A stretch of DNA of 64,000 bases from Megalonaias nervosa (lineage: Eukaryota; Mollusca; Bivalvia; Unionida; Unionidae): positions 62,001 to 126,000 of the forward strand of contig JAECUM010000807.1 of NCBI GenBank assembly GCA_016617855.1, in the 5' to 3' direction. This document shows positions 24,150-35,302 of this stretch, one piece after another. Position 1 is the stretch's first letter. Each line of letters begins with the position of its first letter. The notes beneath the pieces are model-generated. The model worked only from the letters and a program-made list of their open reading frames with translations. It was not told the DNA's origin and made no database searches. A program made the position numbers and the translations under genes.

Positions 24150-25720
24150 GAAAGCGCGGAAATACGAGAAATTACTCAAACCTAGAAGGGTGTGTTAATC
24201 CTGATGAATCTAATCCTGATTGGCTAAGCTAAAAATGGATGGGCTCCCCAGGCGAAGCGAAATTTCGTGTTTTATAAATGTTCTACGTCGCAAAATTAGT
24301 CAAAGTTTTGCAAGAGGCGAAGCTTTTGCTCATAGAAGAATAGCGAGTATTTTTTCTCGTTAAAGAAAAACCATCCAAGGGACGTGTATTGGAAGTCTTG
24401 AGAAACGATTTTGTAAAGGGTAAAAGAGATGATTCTGAAAAGGGGAAAAGAGAGATAAGTACCGTATTTTAGTTCCTAACGGTTTTCCTTTGATATGAGT
24501 TGTGAATATAGTTTTTTGCTTTCATTTGTCTTGAATGTTATATGATTCATTTATTTTAAGAATTTCAAACTTTATTTCCTTGATAAGACCCTTGAGAGAA
24601 TTGTTTGAATTTATTCATTTATAAGTAACACAAATCATGTAGGCTAGGAATTGATATTACTATATCTGGAAATATTATGTCAATGAATTGTTAGTTAGCA
24701 AATATTGTAGTTAAGGCATGAAGTGAATTTCGTTAATTTAACTTTGTAATTAAGATGTGAATTCTTTAAAACGAGAATCGATGACATTAGCGTTAAGAGA
24801 GCTTGTGGGCCGCCACTGAGTCTAGATAGTGATTAATAGCCTACACGGCAGGGGGCCTATTTGTAATGGCTTATTAGGAGATTATTTTATGCTGCAGACT
24901 GATTACTGATGTTAACTAATCTGTCAGAGATAAATTTAATGATGTTAACTAGTCTGTCAGAGAGATACATTAAGTTCGATACTATCTAACGAGGTAGTAA
25001 TTAGTATGTACACATATTACTCTATGAAATGAAAGTCTTGACCTAAGAACCATATTAGCAGTTAGTGTCCATTTGAAGTGCGATATGACGATATCTGACG
25101 TAACAAGAGAGGGGATGACCTTTTGAGTATTAAAGACCGAACAACCCATTTAGGTTGCTTATTTATGTATTTTCAAAGAGAAATAGTTCCACGCAACGAC
25201 TCACAACAATGCAGCGAAACGGGGACGTGTAGAAAGGATCCATATTTCAGCTGAGACCCGTAAGAAGTTGGATGCAAGAGAGAGGTCATTGTAGGCTGCA
25301 TCACATAAGAAGTCAGAGGGATAAAGCAACCCGGTCTACCACCGATGTTGAATCTGGCGTGATAAAAAAAAATGCAGGTTATGCAGTCATGCTGGACAAT
25401 TCGAACACTCTCACTCGATTTTATGATGAAATTGATCACATCTGTGTAAACGGAATTGCTAATTGCATTTTGTAATACTGTTTTGGTAATTATTTTTCTA
25501 ATAGAAGTGTATCCTTCAAGTGTTCCTGTATAATTTATAACTGTTTAATATAACCGATTAAATTGTTATATCTTATAATCGGGGCTCATGTTGTTCTATT
25601 CTATGTCTCTGCTCAGATCTATATTTATTCCATGAGTTAATTTCCAATGTTTATTATCCACCCGATCCGGGCAATAACACAGTGGTCAATCATCCTGTAG
25701 ATAACGATAATCACCACCAC
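24150..25720 (+). repeat. Dispersed repeat, about 1.5 kb, copy 1 (LTR-like)
   Basis: The same order of phrases occurs at 54240-55770: AATCC.GATTGG, TCGCAAAATT, GGTTGCTT(A/T)T, AAATAG(T/C)TCCAC, GCAGGTTATG, CACTCGATT(T/C)TATGATGA, GATTAAATTGTTAT, GGGGCTC and GATCCGGGCAATAACA. The copies are strongly diverged between these blocks. The GGGGCTC motif resembles the start of a tRNA-Pro primer site, so the left part may be an LTR and the right part a leader. No coding region follows. Confidence 0.6.
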
Positions 25721-25967
25721 ATAATAAAAAGTAACTGCTATGTCTAGCTTTCCACTAACATTGACTCGAAAAAAAAAAAAACTGAGTGAAGTACCGACGG
25801 GTAAAAATAAGACCTATTTTTGCTTGATATTTGTGGTATTCACCTAGATGCGTAAACACAAAACTTTGTATTGCTCTGGGACTAAAAAGCATCCTCTCAT
25901 AATAAACATTTCATGTACAAAATTTTGAATAAAAATTTATAATTATAATAAAGCATGTGGCGAACTA

Positions 25968-26960
25968 TATGGTTGGGGTGGGGTGTTCCCAGTATTTTAT
26001 TTAAACTATTATATAAGTCCCACTCAGGTTCTATTTTGTTGGAAGTTAAATTTAGTGAAAGACAGATGTTAACCTCCGAGCCCCCAGTCAGCAATGCCGA
26101 CGGTTAGATGGTTAAATATACAAAAAGAAGTTGAAACTCAATGAATAACAATTTAATAACAATTAAATAATCAAATGAATCAAATTTCCAATTACATTCC
26201 TTCCGCTCGACCCTTTAATAAGCCTATTGCATCACTTGATTAGCAGTGTGAGATTGATTTCCACCTGTCTTTGTATTTCTACTCATCTACTGTATCATTC
26301 TCTCTCCTATTTCTCCCAATTCCTTCTCCTTTTCCTCCCCAACCTTTCTCCAAATTCCTCCTTCTCCTCATCCTCGATTTCCTCTAGACTCATTCTTCTC
26401 CTCCTCCACTTTTTCCCCTACGACTACGCTTGTGTCGACTTCGACTGACTCAGTTACAGTCTCAATTCCGTCTCCAACTCTTGAAGACTTGGGACCTAAT
26501 AGAACCGGAAGTTCTCTGTCCCCTAAAAAGCTCCCTTTTCGAAGCTTTGTCTTTCCTTAGAATCTACCTCTAAGTTCTGCCGCCAGCTTACAAGTGGCTT
26601 CTTTCTCGGAGTAAACCCTCTTTTTCTACAATCCTTCCAGGCGAATACTAAATTACTCTTACAATTTCGGAAAGTATCATTCGGGTCTAAATTGTAATCA
26701 CGCCCTCTATCTCAATTTTGATTAGAAATTACTGTGGACCGATCCAATCAAACTTAGTAGACAATGTCCCTTTCGCTGTTTGTCACCGTGGGGACGGATA
26801 AGAACACGTCCCATTCACCCCGTGGACTTTCCTTTTGATCCTTGAACTAACCTTTAACATATAGGTGTCATAACGGAAATCCTTTGTTAAGTGACACATC
26901 CGGTCGCCTTTGCCCAGTCAAGTTTCCGGTCTCTGGCTTTTCATGGTAATCTTGCGTAAG
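25968..26960 (-). repeat. LTR-like repeat A
   Basis: It shares its full order of blocks with repeat B at 27701-29350 in direct orientation: TCCGAGCCCCCAGTCAGCAA, ATTCTTCCGCTCGACCCTTT, ATTTCCACCTGTC, GAGTGGCTTCT-like text and AACACGTCCCATTCACCC. On the minus strand the boundary reads TGGGGGCTCGG, which resembles a tRNA-Pro primer site directly after an LTR. A pyrimidine-rich CTCCTCCTC segment lies at 26280-26420. Confidence 0.65.
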
Positions 26961-27700
26961 AGTTCAACACTAACCCCGCGGCATTTCTTTAGATATCAAA
27001 CGTAAGGCCGCGGTAATATTCCCAAGACAGGTAGACTGTAGCTTATACATGACTTTATAGCTGGATGCTTAGCAAACGTGACAAAGTGGAACCTTGTTTA
27101 CGCAGATTTTTGGGGAACCAGTTATAGTCCCCCTATCATAGATCAGATAATCATCCCATGACGGCATTACAAAATATATGTAACGTAATTAACATCACAC
27201 ATAATATAAAAGATGCAAGAATAAATACATATGTAGTACACCCATTTTGCGCCCTTCAGCAAATTAAGAGGTGATCAATGGATGCAGGAGAAACGGTTGG
27301 CATGTCGGACTCGCGCTCAAAAGGGTACCGGTTTGAATCATATCATTGTATCAAACCAGGTCGTTACCCTGGTGTGTCCTTCAGCAAGGTACTTTATTCA
27401 AATTCCCTCAGCATTAAATAATCTACTTGTGTTGCTGTGCCGTAAAATCAAACCAGGTCAGTCTTCCTCACTCGCCGTATCATTATATAATTAGTATAAT
27501 ATGAAATTAATTAATAGCGGTGTAATTGTGTTAAGTTATCATTCATAAATTGGGAAGATATAGTTGTGTGAAAGATCTGTCTGGTATTGTATCGAAGCCC
27601 GGCATAAGAATGGGACACAATGCAAAATTGTACACAATATCCAAATTTAGACTGACCGGCTAAAAAGGAAGAAATGGACTGTGAGGGTTTTGGTTGTGGG

Positions 27701-29350
27701 GGATTGGGGGTGGGGTGCCTCCAATATTTATTTAAATTATTGTAGAAGTCCCACCCAGGCTCGATTTTGGTTGGAAGTTGATTTAGTGACAGTTAGATAT
27801 ACAGCTCCGAGCCCCCAGTCAGCAATGCCGACGGTTAAATGAATAAAGATACAAAAAGGGTGAAGTTCAATAATGACAATTTAATAACAGTTAAAAGATC
27901 AATAGTTCAAATTTCCCAAAATACAATTCTTCCGCTCGACCCTTTTCTAGCCTATCGCATCATTTGATTCGTAGTGTGAGAGATTTCCACCTGTCCTTGT
28001 GTACTACTCATCTGTGTATTCTTCTCTATCTCCTAATTCCCTCTCGTCCTCCCTGACTCCCTCCAAGTTCATTCTCCTCCTCCTCTATTTCCTCCTCCAG
28101 ACCACTTTCCTCCTCCTCCCCTTCTATCCCTCTTTCTATGTCGACTGCACGTTGTCGACTCCGACTGCACTGTCAGTCTCACTTCCGTCTCCCTCTTGGA
28201 GACTCGGGACTACTAACTTGCACCGGAAGTTCTGTCCCCGAAAAGCTTCCTGTGAAAACACAAGGATGGTACAATATTTTCCTCAGCGCTCACATCTCAC
28301 ACTACACACAGCCTATCATCAGATAAGGCTATTAAATTTCATCGGCCACGCATTCATTCACACCGAAATACGCATACGTTCTTCTATGGTAAAACACTAC
28401 ATAATAACACAACCTGATGGAAGCATGGTATTAATTACTCTTATACATACAACAATAAATTGCTTCACATCAGTACATCCTCATAATTCCATTACACCAA
28501 CCAATAAACAACAATCAGACGCATATCTTTACATCACACCAATAAACAACAATCAGACGCATATCTTTACATCACAACTCATACCAAATATACAATTTTC
28601 AAATATCCATGCTCTGATATATTCACACATCTATCGTAACTAATCGTACATAAATCAATCATTTTCCTGAACTCCAATTCAAACATGCGTAAACTCTAAC
28701 ATAACGCATTACTAAAGGTACTGGTTACTTCGAAGTAACCTACCAGCGAATTACAATATTAATTCTGACGGACTAGCAATCTACATAATTCTCTACGTAA
28801 ACTCAAATTCATGTCTCAAATACGCTTATACATGAAACACTACAAGGTAATTCTACATACTAAAACAATCCCAGTAATTAAGTATACATGCTACAAATAC
28901 TTACAATTATGACGCCGTAATGTTTTGCAAAAATCGAGCAAATAGCCCACTGACCTTGTCGAAGCTTTTCCTTGTCTTACAATTCTGGTCCTAAGATTCC
29001 CGCCAAATTACGAGTGGCTTCTCTCGGAGTATCCTTCCGCTTAAACCCGCTAGATCTACTTCTCATAATCTGCCCAGGTATACTGATAAATTTACTGCAC
29101 GTTTAAGCTAAAATTTCGATCTAAGGTTTACTCCCACCCTCTATCTTAATTCCAATTGGATGTCGCTGTTGACGGTCCCAATCAAACTTACTGACAATGT
29201 CTTCTCGCTTGTCTGTCTACGTGGCGGGTGAGAACACGCCCCGTTCACCCTACGGGCTTCCCTTTGATCCCTGGACCCATGGTTTAACGTCTGGGTGTGA
29301 GGACGACAAGCCCTTTGACTGGCGGCTATTCTATGATCTGGGTGGCTGGC
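27701..29350 (-). repeat. LTR-like repeat B, with an extra ~700-bp internal segment
   Basis: This is the second copy of repeat A, offset by about 1.73 kb in the same orientation. Relative to A it has an additional segment from about 28260 to 28950, which includes a 36-bp tandem duplication (AACAACAATCAGACGCATAT twice, 28505-28575). The primer-site-like TGGGGGCTCGG occurs at 27808-27820 on the minus strand. The pair could be two LTRs of a deleted element, but no coding sequence remains between them. Confidence 0.65.
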
Positions 29351-30605
29351 GACTTGCATACTCAATTAACACTAATACCCTTATTACCACGCGTACATCT
29401 CAAGGATTAAATGACATTTCATCTTTTTCTAATCGAAGTTTTACCTTTTTAAATAGGCGGAATTCCGATTGAAATAAGAGGAAATAATGCCGGACAGTGA
29501 ACTTAGGGTAATGACCTAAAAATCTGGATACGCTTAGAAAAACTTTGCCATCTCCAAAAAATATAGGTCAACTATTATATCATTAACCTGATAAAAAGAA
29601 AACAACCACAATAACAAAAACCCTCAAATAACATTAGTTGACACTCATTCGGAAAAATAACAAGTTGCAGTAGTTGCTACTCTGGTAAATGATATCCTAA
29701 ACATGTGATTTCGTATATTTGCTTGCTAACGAACAACGCCCATATGTCAAAAAATAGAACATTACTTTTTGGTAAATCAGTAGCTGATCGATGAGTGACA
29801 CCTTAAACTTACTGCGAAGAAATGGTTGAAATCCCCCCCCCCCTTTCCGCTATTTGTTCAGAATTCACGGTTACAAAATTTGATTCTTTTATTTTCTCTT
29901 GGCCATTCCAAACCTTAACCGTGCAATAATACTTAAAGAAATAATTTCTAGTCGGGACCATGGAATATATCCATGATCTATCTCCAAATTTATATTTTGT
30001 TTCTCTATGACAAATGCCTTGCTGTAGTAGAACAATGTGATCAGGTGGTTTGTTACTGTCTGAGAGGATCAAATATCAAAATTTACTCACCAGTGGAATT
30101 CTCTTCTTTCTTGAAAACCAAATGTAATTCAGTTTGTGTTTGTGTTTTATCTCGTGCAACTCGTCTTAAAATTGTATACACTATAAGAACATTGCTCTCG
30201 GTGGACTTTGGACCATTCTAAGGATACAGCTATCGATAACATTACGTAACGAAACACCGACACAAGCAACTTGTGCAGGCTTGGGTCTGCGCACTCGGGG
30301 GTGTGCGTCTGCTCCAGTTGCTGAGTGAAGAAGTGCGATTTGACGTGAATTATGATGTGGTAATTCTACTAAAATGAATGCCGATTTTTGTTTCAATTAT
30401 GCTCATGCTGTAGTAAATTCTTTTGATATAATAATCATTATCAACATCTGAATTGTTAAGGCCGAAAAATTGAATTGGATCGCCTCTTTGTACTGAAAAT
30501 TGTCCATAAAAAATAAACGAATGAAGAAAGATAGAAACAATTGAAGGGGTGGGGAGAACCCCGAGCGAACTAGATACATCCCATGTTATGTCTAGAAGCT
30601 TTCAA
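29351..30605. other. Gene-free stretch
   Basis: No gene is recognisable. There is a short C-run at 29835-29847. Nothing on either strand resembles a conserved family. Confidence 0.35.
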
Positions 30606-30609
30606 AATG

Positions 30610-30840
30610 TATACAAGTACTAAACTATTCTAGTCTACAGACACCGTACATATGTACTGAACTATAATGATCTATAGACACTGTACCAAGTACTGTACTA
30701 TACTGGTCTATAGACACTGTACCAAGTACTGTGCTATACTGGTCTATAGACACTGTATAAAAGACTGAACTATACTGGTCTACACACACTGTATACAAGT
30801 GCTGAATTGTACTAGTCAACAGACACCGTATAAAAGTATT
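30610..30840. repeat. Minisatellite, about 43-bp unit, five copies
   Basis: Each unit reads ACTGAACTATACTGGTCTA followed by AGACACTGTA(C/T)... with small changes. A two-unit relative lies at 52686-52745, so the family is dispersed. Confidence 0.85.
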
Positions 30841-30889
30841 TACATGTTACTGCATTTGTATGGGAAAATATGAACGAGGTTTTTATTTT

Positions 30890-32560
30890 AAAAAATACTG
30901 CACAACTGTATGGGGGGGGGTGAGGTGTGAGATGTGTACGTGAGTCGTGCGTGTGTCCCTCTGTTAATGATTTGGCGATCGTTATCTGGAGGATGACCTC
31001 CCTCGATGTTATTGCCCAGTGTGAGTAGATAGAATATTGACAGAGAACTGAGCGAGACTATTGAAAAGAAATAACAAATACGAGCCCCCTTAAACAATAA
31101 AATAAAATAAATTTAATTAATTAATACATAAGCTAAAACTGCAATTACAATCCAACAGATTTACATTAATGGAATTTAATAGCAGTGTTCAGTTTACGGA
31201 TTTGTTCATCATAGTAACGAGTGGTGAAAAGAGTACAATGTCCACGCCTGACTTGCATCACCTGGCGCCGTTCTCTCTTGACTTTGTGTATTCCACGTCT
31301 AGCGTGTATGCTTGGTTCTTCCTCTTCACCCTTCTATTCTGAACTCTCTATTTGCGGACTTCCCTCTTGGACTGTCCTCATCGGGTTTTCTCGGGGAGGA
31401 ATATAGAAAGCTGTTCCCTTAAATGTCATGATTACGACTAAAGCTGTATATGTTTCACCACCTATCCGTATATATAAAATCTCTCACTTCCGTTATTCAG
31501 AAACGTAAATAGCTATCAACACAGCATAAAATTCTGACATAATGTGACCTTAACGATTAACGGTCCTTACAAATATACTGTATTTGAGATAAGGTACAAT
31601 CTTTATTTATAGTTACAAATGACCATTGCAATATACCAAGTCTGACCTTAATTAAACAGTTCATCGTCCCTGTTCCACGCGGCAATTGATTAGAAATTGA
31701 CACGTGTTCTGTATATAAACGATGCTGCCGTATATATCAGCATACATTACTATACGTCTTTCTTACATCTGGCTAGCCAGTTCCACTCAATAAGATAAAT
31801 GCTCGATTACTATTGTATAAGATTCACTAAATTCTAGCTTACAGTAACCAATAACCTGCAAGATGAGCATTACAAAATCATATATAAATATGCAATTATC
31901 ATTAACTCACGATAAACTGTATCATCCTACAGACAAAGGAAATTAATTCATATAACCATAAGAAATTCTACACATTTGAATATATGGATTACATCACAAG
32001 CATATCAAATACATTTGCATAAAATCAAACAAACAAAATAGAAAATAACATGGAAATTAAAATTGCGTACCTTAATGCTGTTTCTTTTCCACACAATCGT
32101 GCGTCCTAGCACAACAGTCTGTCTTTTCCGTTCAAGACAGCTATCTGGCCTCTTTACTTGTTAACGAGGGAAAACTCTTCTTTAGGGTTTCCCCCGGAGT
32201 CTCAAATTCGACTTCTCGCAAGCAAAATTTCAGACTAAAGAATTCTGAGGCAAGTCGCTACCTTAACTTCGGATTACTTCCAAAGTGTGCGCCTTAATTT
32301 TAACTGACCAATCGAAAGCAACTGTTCCTAAATTTTCCCCGAAACAATCATGTCTTTCATCAGATTCTGACAGCCTAGCATATGATGCAATTAGCTTTAC
32401 TTTGAAGATCAATTATTTGACATGCGGTCCTTTACGAACAGATACGGTCGTAGTTCTAATGTACTCTCCGCCAATATACCGTTACAATGACTGGGTCAAT
32501 TCCACTGAAACTTAAACGTAGGCCCTTTTCTGTTTCACAGATGAAACAAGGGAAATATCA
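30890..32560 (-). repeat. LTR-like repeat C (diverged)
   Basis: On the minus strand, GGGGGCTCGTATTTG near 31090 is followed by CTCAGTTCTCTGTC, ATTCTATCTA, GGGCAATAACATCGAGGG and CAGATAACGATCGCC. This matches the leader-like order at 25580-25740 and 55620-55770. The block 32100-32300 (GGAAAACTC, CCCGGAGT, TTTCAGACTAAAG) is a weak relative of parts of repeats A and B. It links the A/B type and the 24-kb/54-kb type as one broad LTR family. Confidence 0.5.
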
Positions 32561-33760
32561 AAGTGAACTTTCTCAAAGACTTTTCTGTGGCTTGACTATG
32601 ATAAAATTTTAATGCACAATTTATTCAACTTTAGGATCCAGTACTTCTTCAAAATTCGACACATTACAACGGCTTTGCGGAGTGAAGTATTTTTCAGAAA
32701 AAAAGAGTTCATATTTTCCCATACAAATGCAGTTACCTTTTTATTATATGCTCATTTTGTTTAACTACCTAAGGCTTAATAATAAATTTTTTTTTTTTTA
32801 CAAGAAACAATGAAATTGAATTTAGGCTTTAATCCAGAATAAATTCACAACCGTAGATCATCAATACATAATAACAGTATTCATGCGCACATAGCTCCTC
32901 TCAGCGACCTTTTAACTTAGTCGCGCACTCTGCATCAGTTTCCAAAGGAATTGTCGTTTTGGTCTACTTAAAATTGAAATTTAGAGTCATATTATGAATG
33001 AGTACACGTGGATTTTGTTTCTATGTTTATCCAACTCAATTCTGCTTTTCTGATTGTGAGGGACTGGATTATTGGGTCAGTTCAGTGCATTTAGGAAAAT
33101 GGATTTTCAGCTGGAATTATAGGCTCGAAACTCCAGTACAGCTTCTGTGTGTATCAGGTTTTGCGGGACACGTCCGTCGGATTTGAAGAACTTACTAAGA
33201 CAGTACAATTTGAGGAAATTCAAGCTGTATAAATGTAAGTATATTTATAACCATTCTTATTACCAGCTAAAGAAAACATGCTTATGCCCTGCCACTTGCT
33301 TTTGAAGGGACCCCAGTTATGAACTGTATCATACAGTATGTCTTCTATCGTTAGCCTAACACTGTATCAAGATAGTTACACGAGGAAAATTGCAAAGCAG
33401 CTGTTGTGTGACACTCCATTTACCTAGCAGAAATAATACTTTTTCGTCTTGGATTATTGGCTCTGAGGCTCTTAGTTTCTTAGTTTCCTATAAAAACCTT
33501 CAGTTGTATTTTTTTTTTTATATCGAATCTAGTATTTTGACAGACTTGTAAAATGGTATGTCTCTGGTATATATGCGAGAGCCTTTGGGCTCAATATGCT
33601 TTTTACGGTAAAATTTTTAGACCCTAGAGAGCACTCGTCATAATCTTAACAATTCTATTAACGAAAAGATATGAATATTCTCCTAACTAACTGTTTCAGT
33701 GATCAGAACGGTACTTTCAATCAATGCGTCTCTCAAGCTTGTTGTAGACATTGCAAATAT
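32561..33760. other. Gene-free stretch left of the Polinton
   Basis: The sequence is AT-rich with a T-run at 32789-32800 and no supported coding region. It looks like ordinary host DNA at the Polinton insertion site. Confidence 0.4.
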
Positions 33761-33766
33761 CACGTA
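33761..33766. other. Target-site duplication, left (CACGTA)
   Basis: CACGTA directly precedes the element start AGTAGTTAATG. The right flank after the element end is CACGTT. Polintons make 6-bp duplications, so a 5-of-6 match at exactly this spacing supports the boundary. Confidence 0.8.
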
Positions 33767-33919
33767 AGTAGTTAATGTTGACGATATAGGGACAATGGGA
33801 AAATACATTACGGACCCCCCCCCCCGGGACGATATGGGGACAAGATTTATAGGGACAAATGGCACACCTTGGGCCGATATAGGGATAATGGGAATTTTGT
33901 ATAGCGACAATAGGAATGG

Positions 33920-33993
33920 AACAGGTGGGATGACGTCACGGTACTGGTCACTTGCAACAATGTAGCAAGTACCGTGACGTCATGCCACCTGTT
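33920..33993. repeat. TGACGTCA hairpin of the left TIR
   Basis: AACAGGTGGGATGACGTCAC and the mirrored GTGACGTCATGCCACCTGTT form long arms around CTTGCAACAATGTAGCAAG. Two perfect CRE-type octamers TGACGTCA lie in the arms (33931-33938, 33975-33982). The module recurs at 50401-50474 and 56143-56216. Confidence 0.9.
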
Positions 33994-33994
33994 T

Positions 33995-34200
33995 CATTTC
34001 GATGCAAAGTTTTATGCATTCGCGTTCGTGTCAGTGGATAGTATAGTATGTTTTATGCATTCGCGTTCATGTGACCTGTTTCATTTCTATATAATATTTT
34101 ACGCATTCGCGTCCGTGTCTGTGGATAGTATAGTATGTTTTATGCATTCACGTCCGTGTCTGTGGATAGTATAGTATGTTTTATGCATTCGCATTCGTTT
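33995..34200 (+). repeat. TIR satellite, about 42-bp units (left)
   Basis: Four to five units of the type TTTTATGCATTCGCGTTCGT followed by GTC(A/T)GTGGATAGTATAGTAT. The same monomer is in the right TIR in inverted orientation, and relatives form arrays at 49196-49720 and 58080-59470. Confidence 0.9.
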
Positions 34201-34365
34201 CCATAGATTGATGAACATCAATCTATCCTACCCAAATTATACAACCGACTAAAAGAAAATTTAGGTAAGAGAATAATGTTTTAGGGAGTTAAACATAAAT
34301 TATACAATCGAATAAAATATTTTTGTTAGGCAAGAAAGAATAAATATCTTCTCGAGGCATATGAA

Positions 34366-34472
34366 AGTGGCCCTGAAAAGGGCCTTTGGGTGATTGGGTT
34401 TTTTTTTTGTTTTTTTTTTTTTCTAAGAAAAAAACAAAAAACAATCACCCAACGGTCCTTTTCAGGGCCACT
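34366..34472. repeat. Long hairpin at the inner edge of the left TIR
   Basis: Arms 34366-34396 and 34442-34472 (AGTGGCCCTGAAAAGG... and ...CCTTTTCAGGGCCACT) are complementary over about 31 nt with few mismatches. The loop is a T-run facing an A-run, so nearly the whole 107 nt can fold. Polinton 2 has only the left arm (57344-57365). Confidence 0.88.
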
Positions 34473-34762
34473 CATTTCTTTCGAAAAGAGATAATATTCA
34501 TTTTGCCAAAATCAATTAAAACTCAAAATCCCTTTTATTTTCTTTCTAACATTATGATGTACGTGTGTGAGAGAGTGAGTGTAGGCCCCTATTCTACAAA
34601 ATCAAAACCAGGAGACACTTACGTTTTTTCAGTCTGGTCTATTCTGGTAAAAATATTTACAATCCAGTTCACAACACAACACAACACTTTTTAAAATAAA
34701 GTTCATAGACTTCTTCTTTGTCTTTTTTTCTTTCACTCTCTCCGTTTTTTTAAATTTCTTCA

Positions 34763-35167
34763 CTTTCACAGTTTTTCCTCCTCTTCTTCCTGACTTTTTT
34801 CTCGTCTTCTTTTCTTTTCTGTCTTCTCTTTCTGAACGTGTCGGGGTTCTTCCTTTGCCTAGGGCACCTCTTCTTCTTCCTCCTCCTCCGGCTCCTGTTG
34901 TGTCTTAGGGCAGTCTGAAGACCAATGTCCTTTCTCTTGACAATGATAACAGGTATCCTGACTTTTGTCTCTTTTGACACTGGCCTTGCTTTTTTGACGG
35001 TCTGGACATTATGTAGCTCAATGCCCTTTCTTCTGACAGATGTAGCAAGTATCTTGACTTTTATCTCGAAAGGAGGGAGAGCAGTCCGTCGGCTTGTCTG
35101 AAGAAAACTTTGGTATGACACCTCGCAAAGCCCTGATCAGAAGTTCGATTTGTGTAGGCTCTTCCAT
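34763..35167 (-). pseudogene. CCHC zinc-knuckle protein (in-frame stops)
   Basis: From ATG 35167 on the minus strand the frame encodes MEEPTQIELLIRALRGVIPK, then two CCHC zinc-knuckle motifs of the C-x2-C-x4-H-x4-C type. The second is CYHCQEKGHWSSDC; the first has the same spacing but with a TGA and a TAA inside it (about 34998-35012). A poly-Glu tract and a Lys/Glu/Arg-rich tail follow, with a TAG before the tail. Zinc knuckles bind single-stranded nucleic acid in Gag and cellular proteins; the role here is unknown. It is divergent from polB and shares a 135-bp promoter region. This is not a standard Polinton gene as far as I know. Confidence 0.78.
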
Positions 35168-35302
35168 CGTGCTGGTCGGCTTGAGAGCGAAATGAATACT
35201 GAGATGGAAGGCACTAGCCCTTTATATATACACTGAGCCTGACATAGATATATAGGGGTCCATGGCGTTTCAAATGTAGTCATTTGACTTTTTGCAGTCA
35301 AG
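35168..35302. promoter_or_regulatory. Divergent promoter between zinc-knuckle gene and polB
   Basis: The 135-bp spacer separates two start codons on opposite strands. It contains TTTATATATA at 35221-35230 and AGATATATAGGGG near 35246. The first lies about 75 bp before the polB ATG, a suitable TATA-box distance once a short leader is allowed. Confidence 0.5.

Larger units (their letters stand above)
33767..34375 (+). repeat. Left terminal inverted repeat of Polinton 1
   Basis: About 609 bp. The order from the outside is a TATAGGGACAA-type minisatellite (33780-33915), a TGACGTCA hairpin (33920-33993), a satellite of about 42-bp units (33995-34200) and a unique inner block with CTATCCTACCCAAATTATAC to AGGCAAGAAAGAATAAAT. 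The whole order recurs in reverse complement at 49722-50631. The length difference comes from fewer satellite units here. Confidence 0.93.

Noticed and set aside
27999..28643. Long open frame of 214 codons
   Set aside because: It lies within LTR-like repeat B, is Ser/Pro/Thr/Ile-rich from a pyrimidine-rich stretch, and resembles no family.
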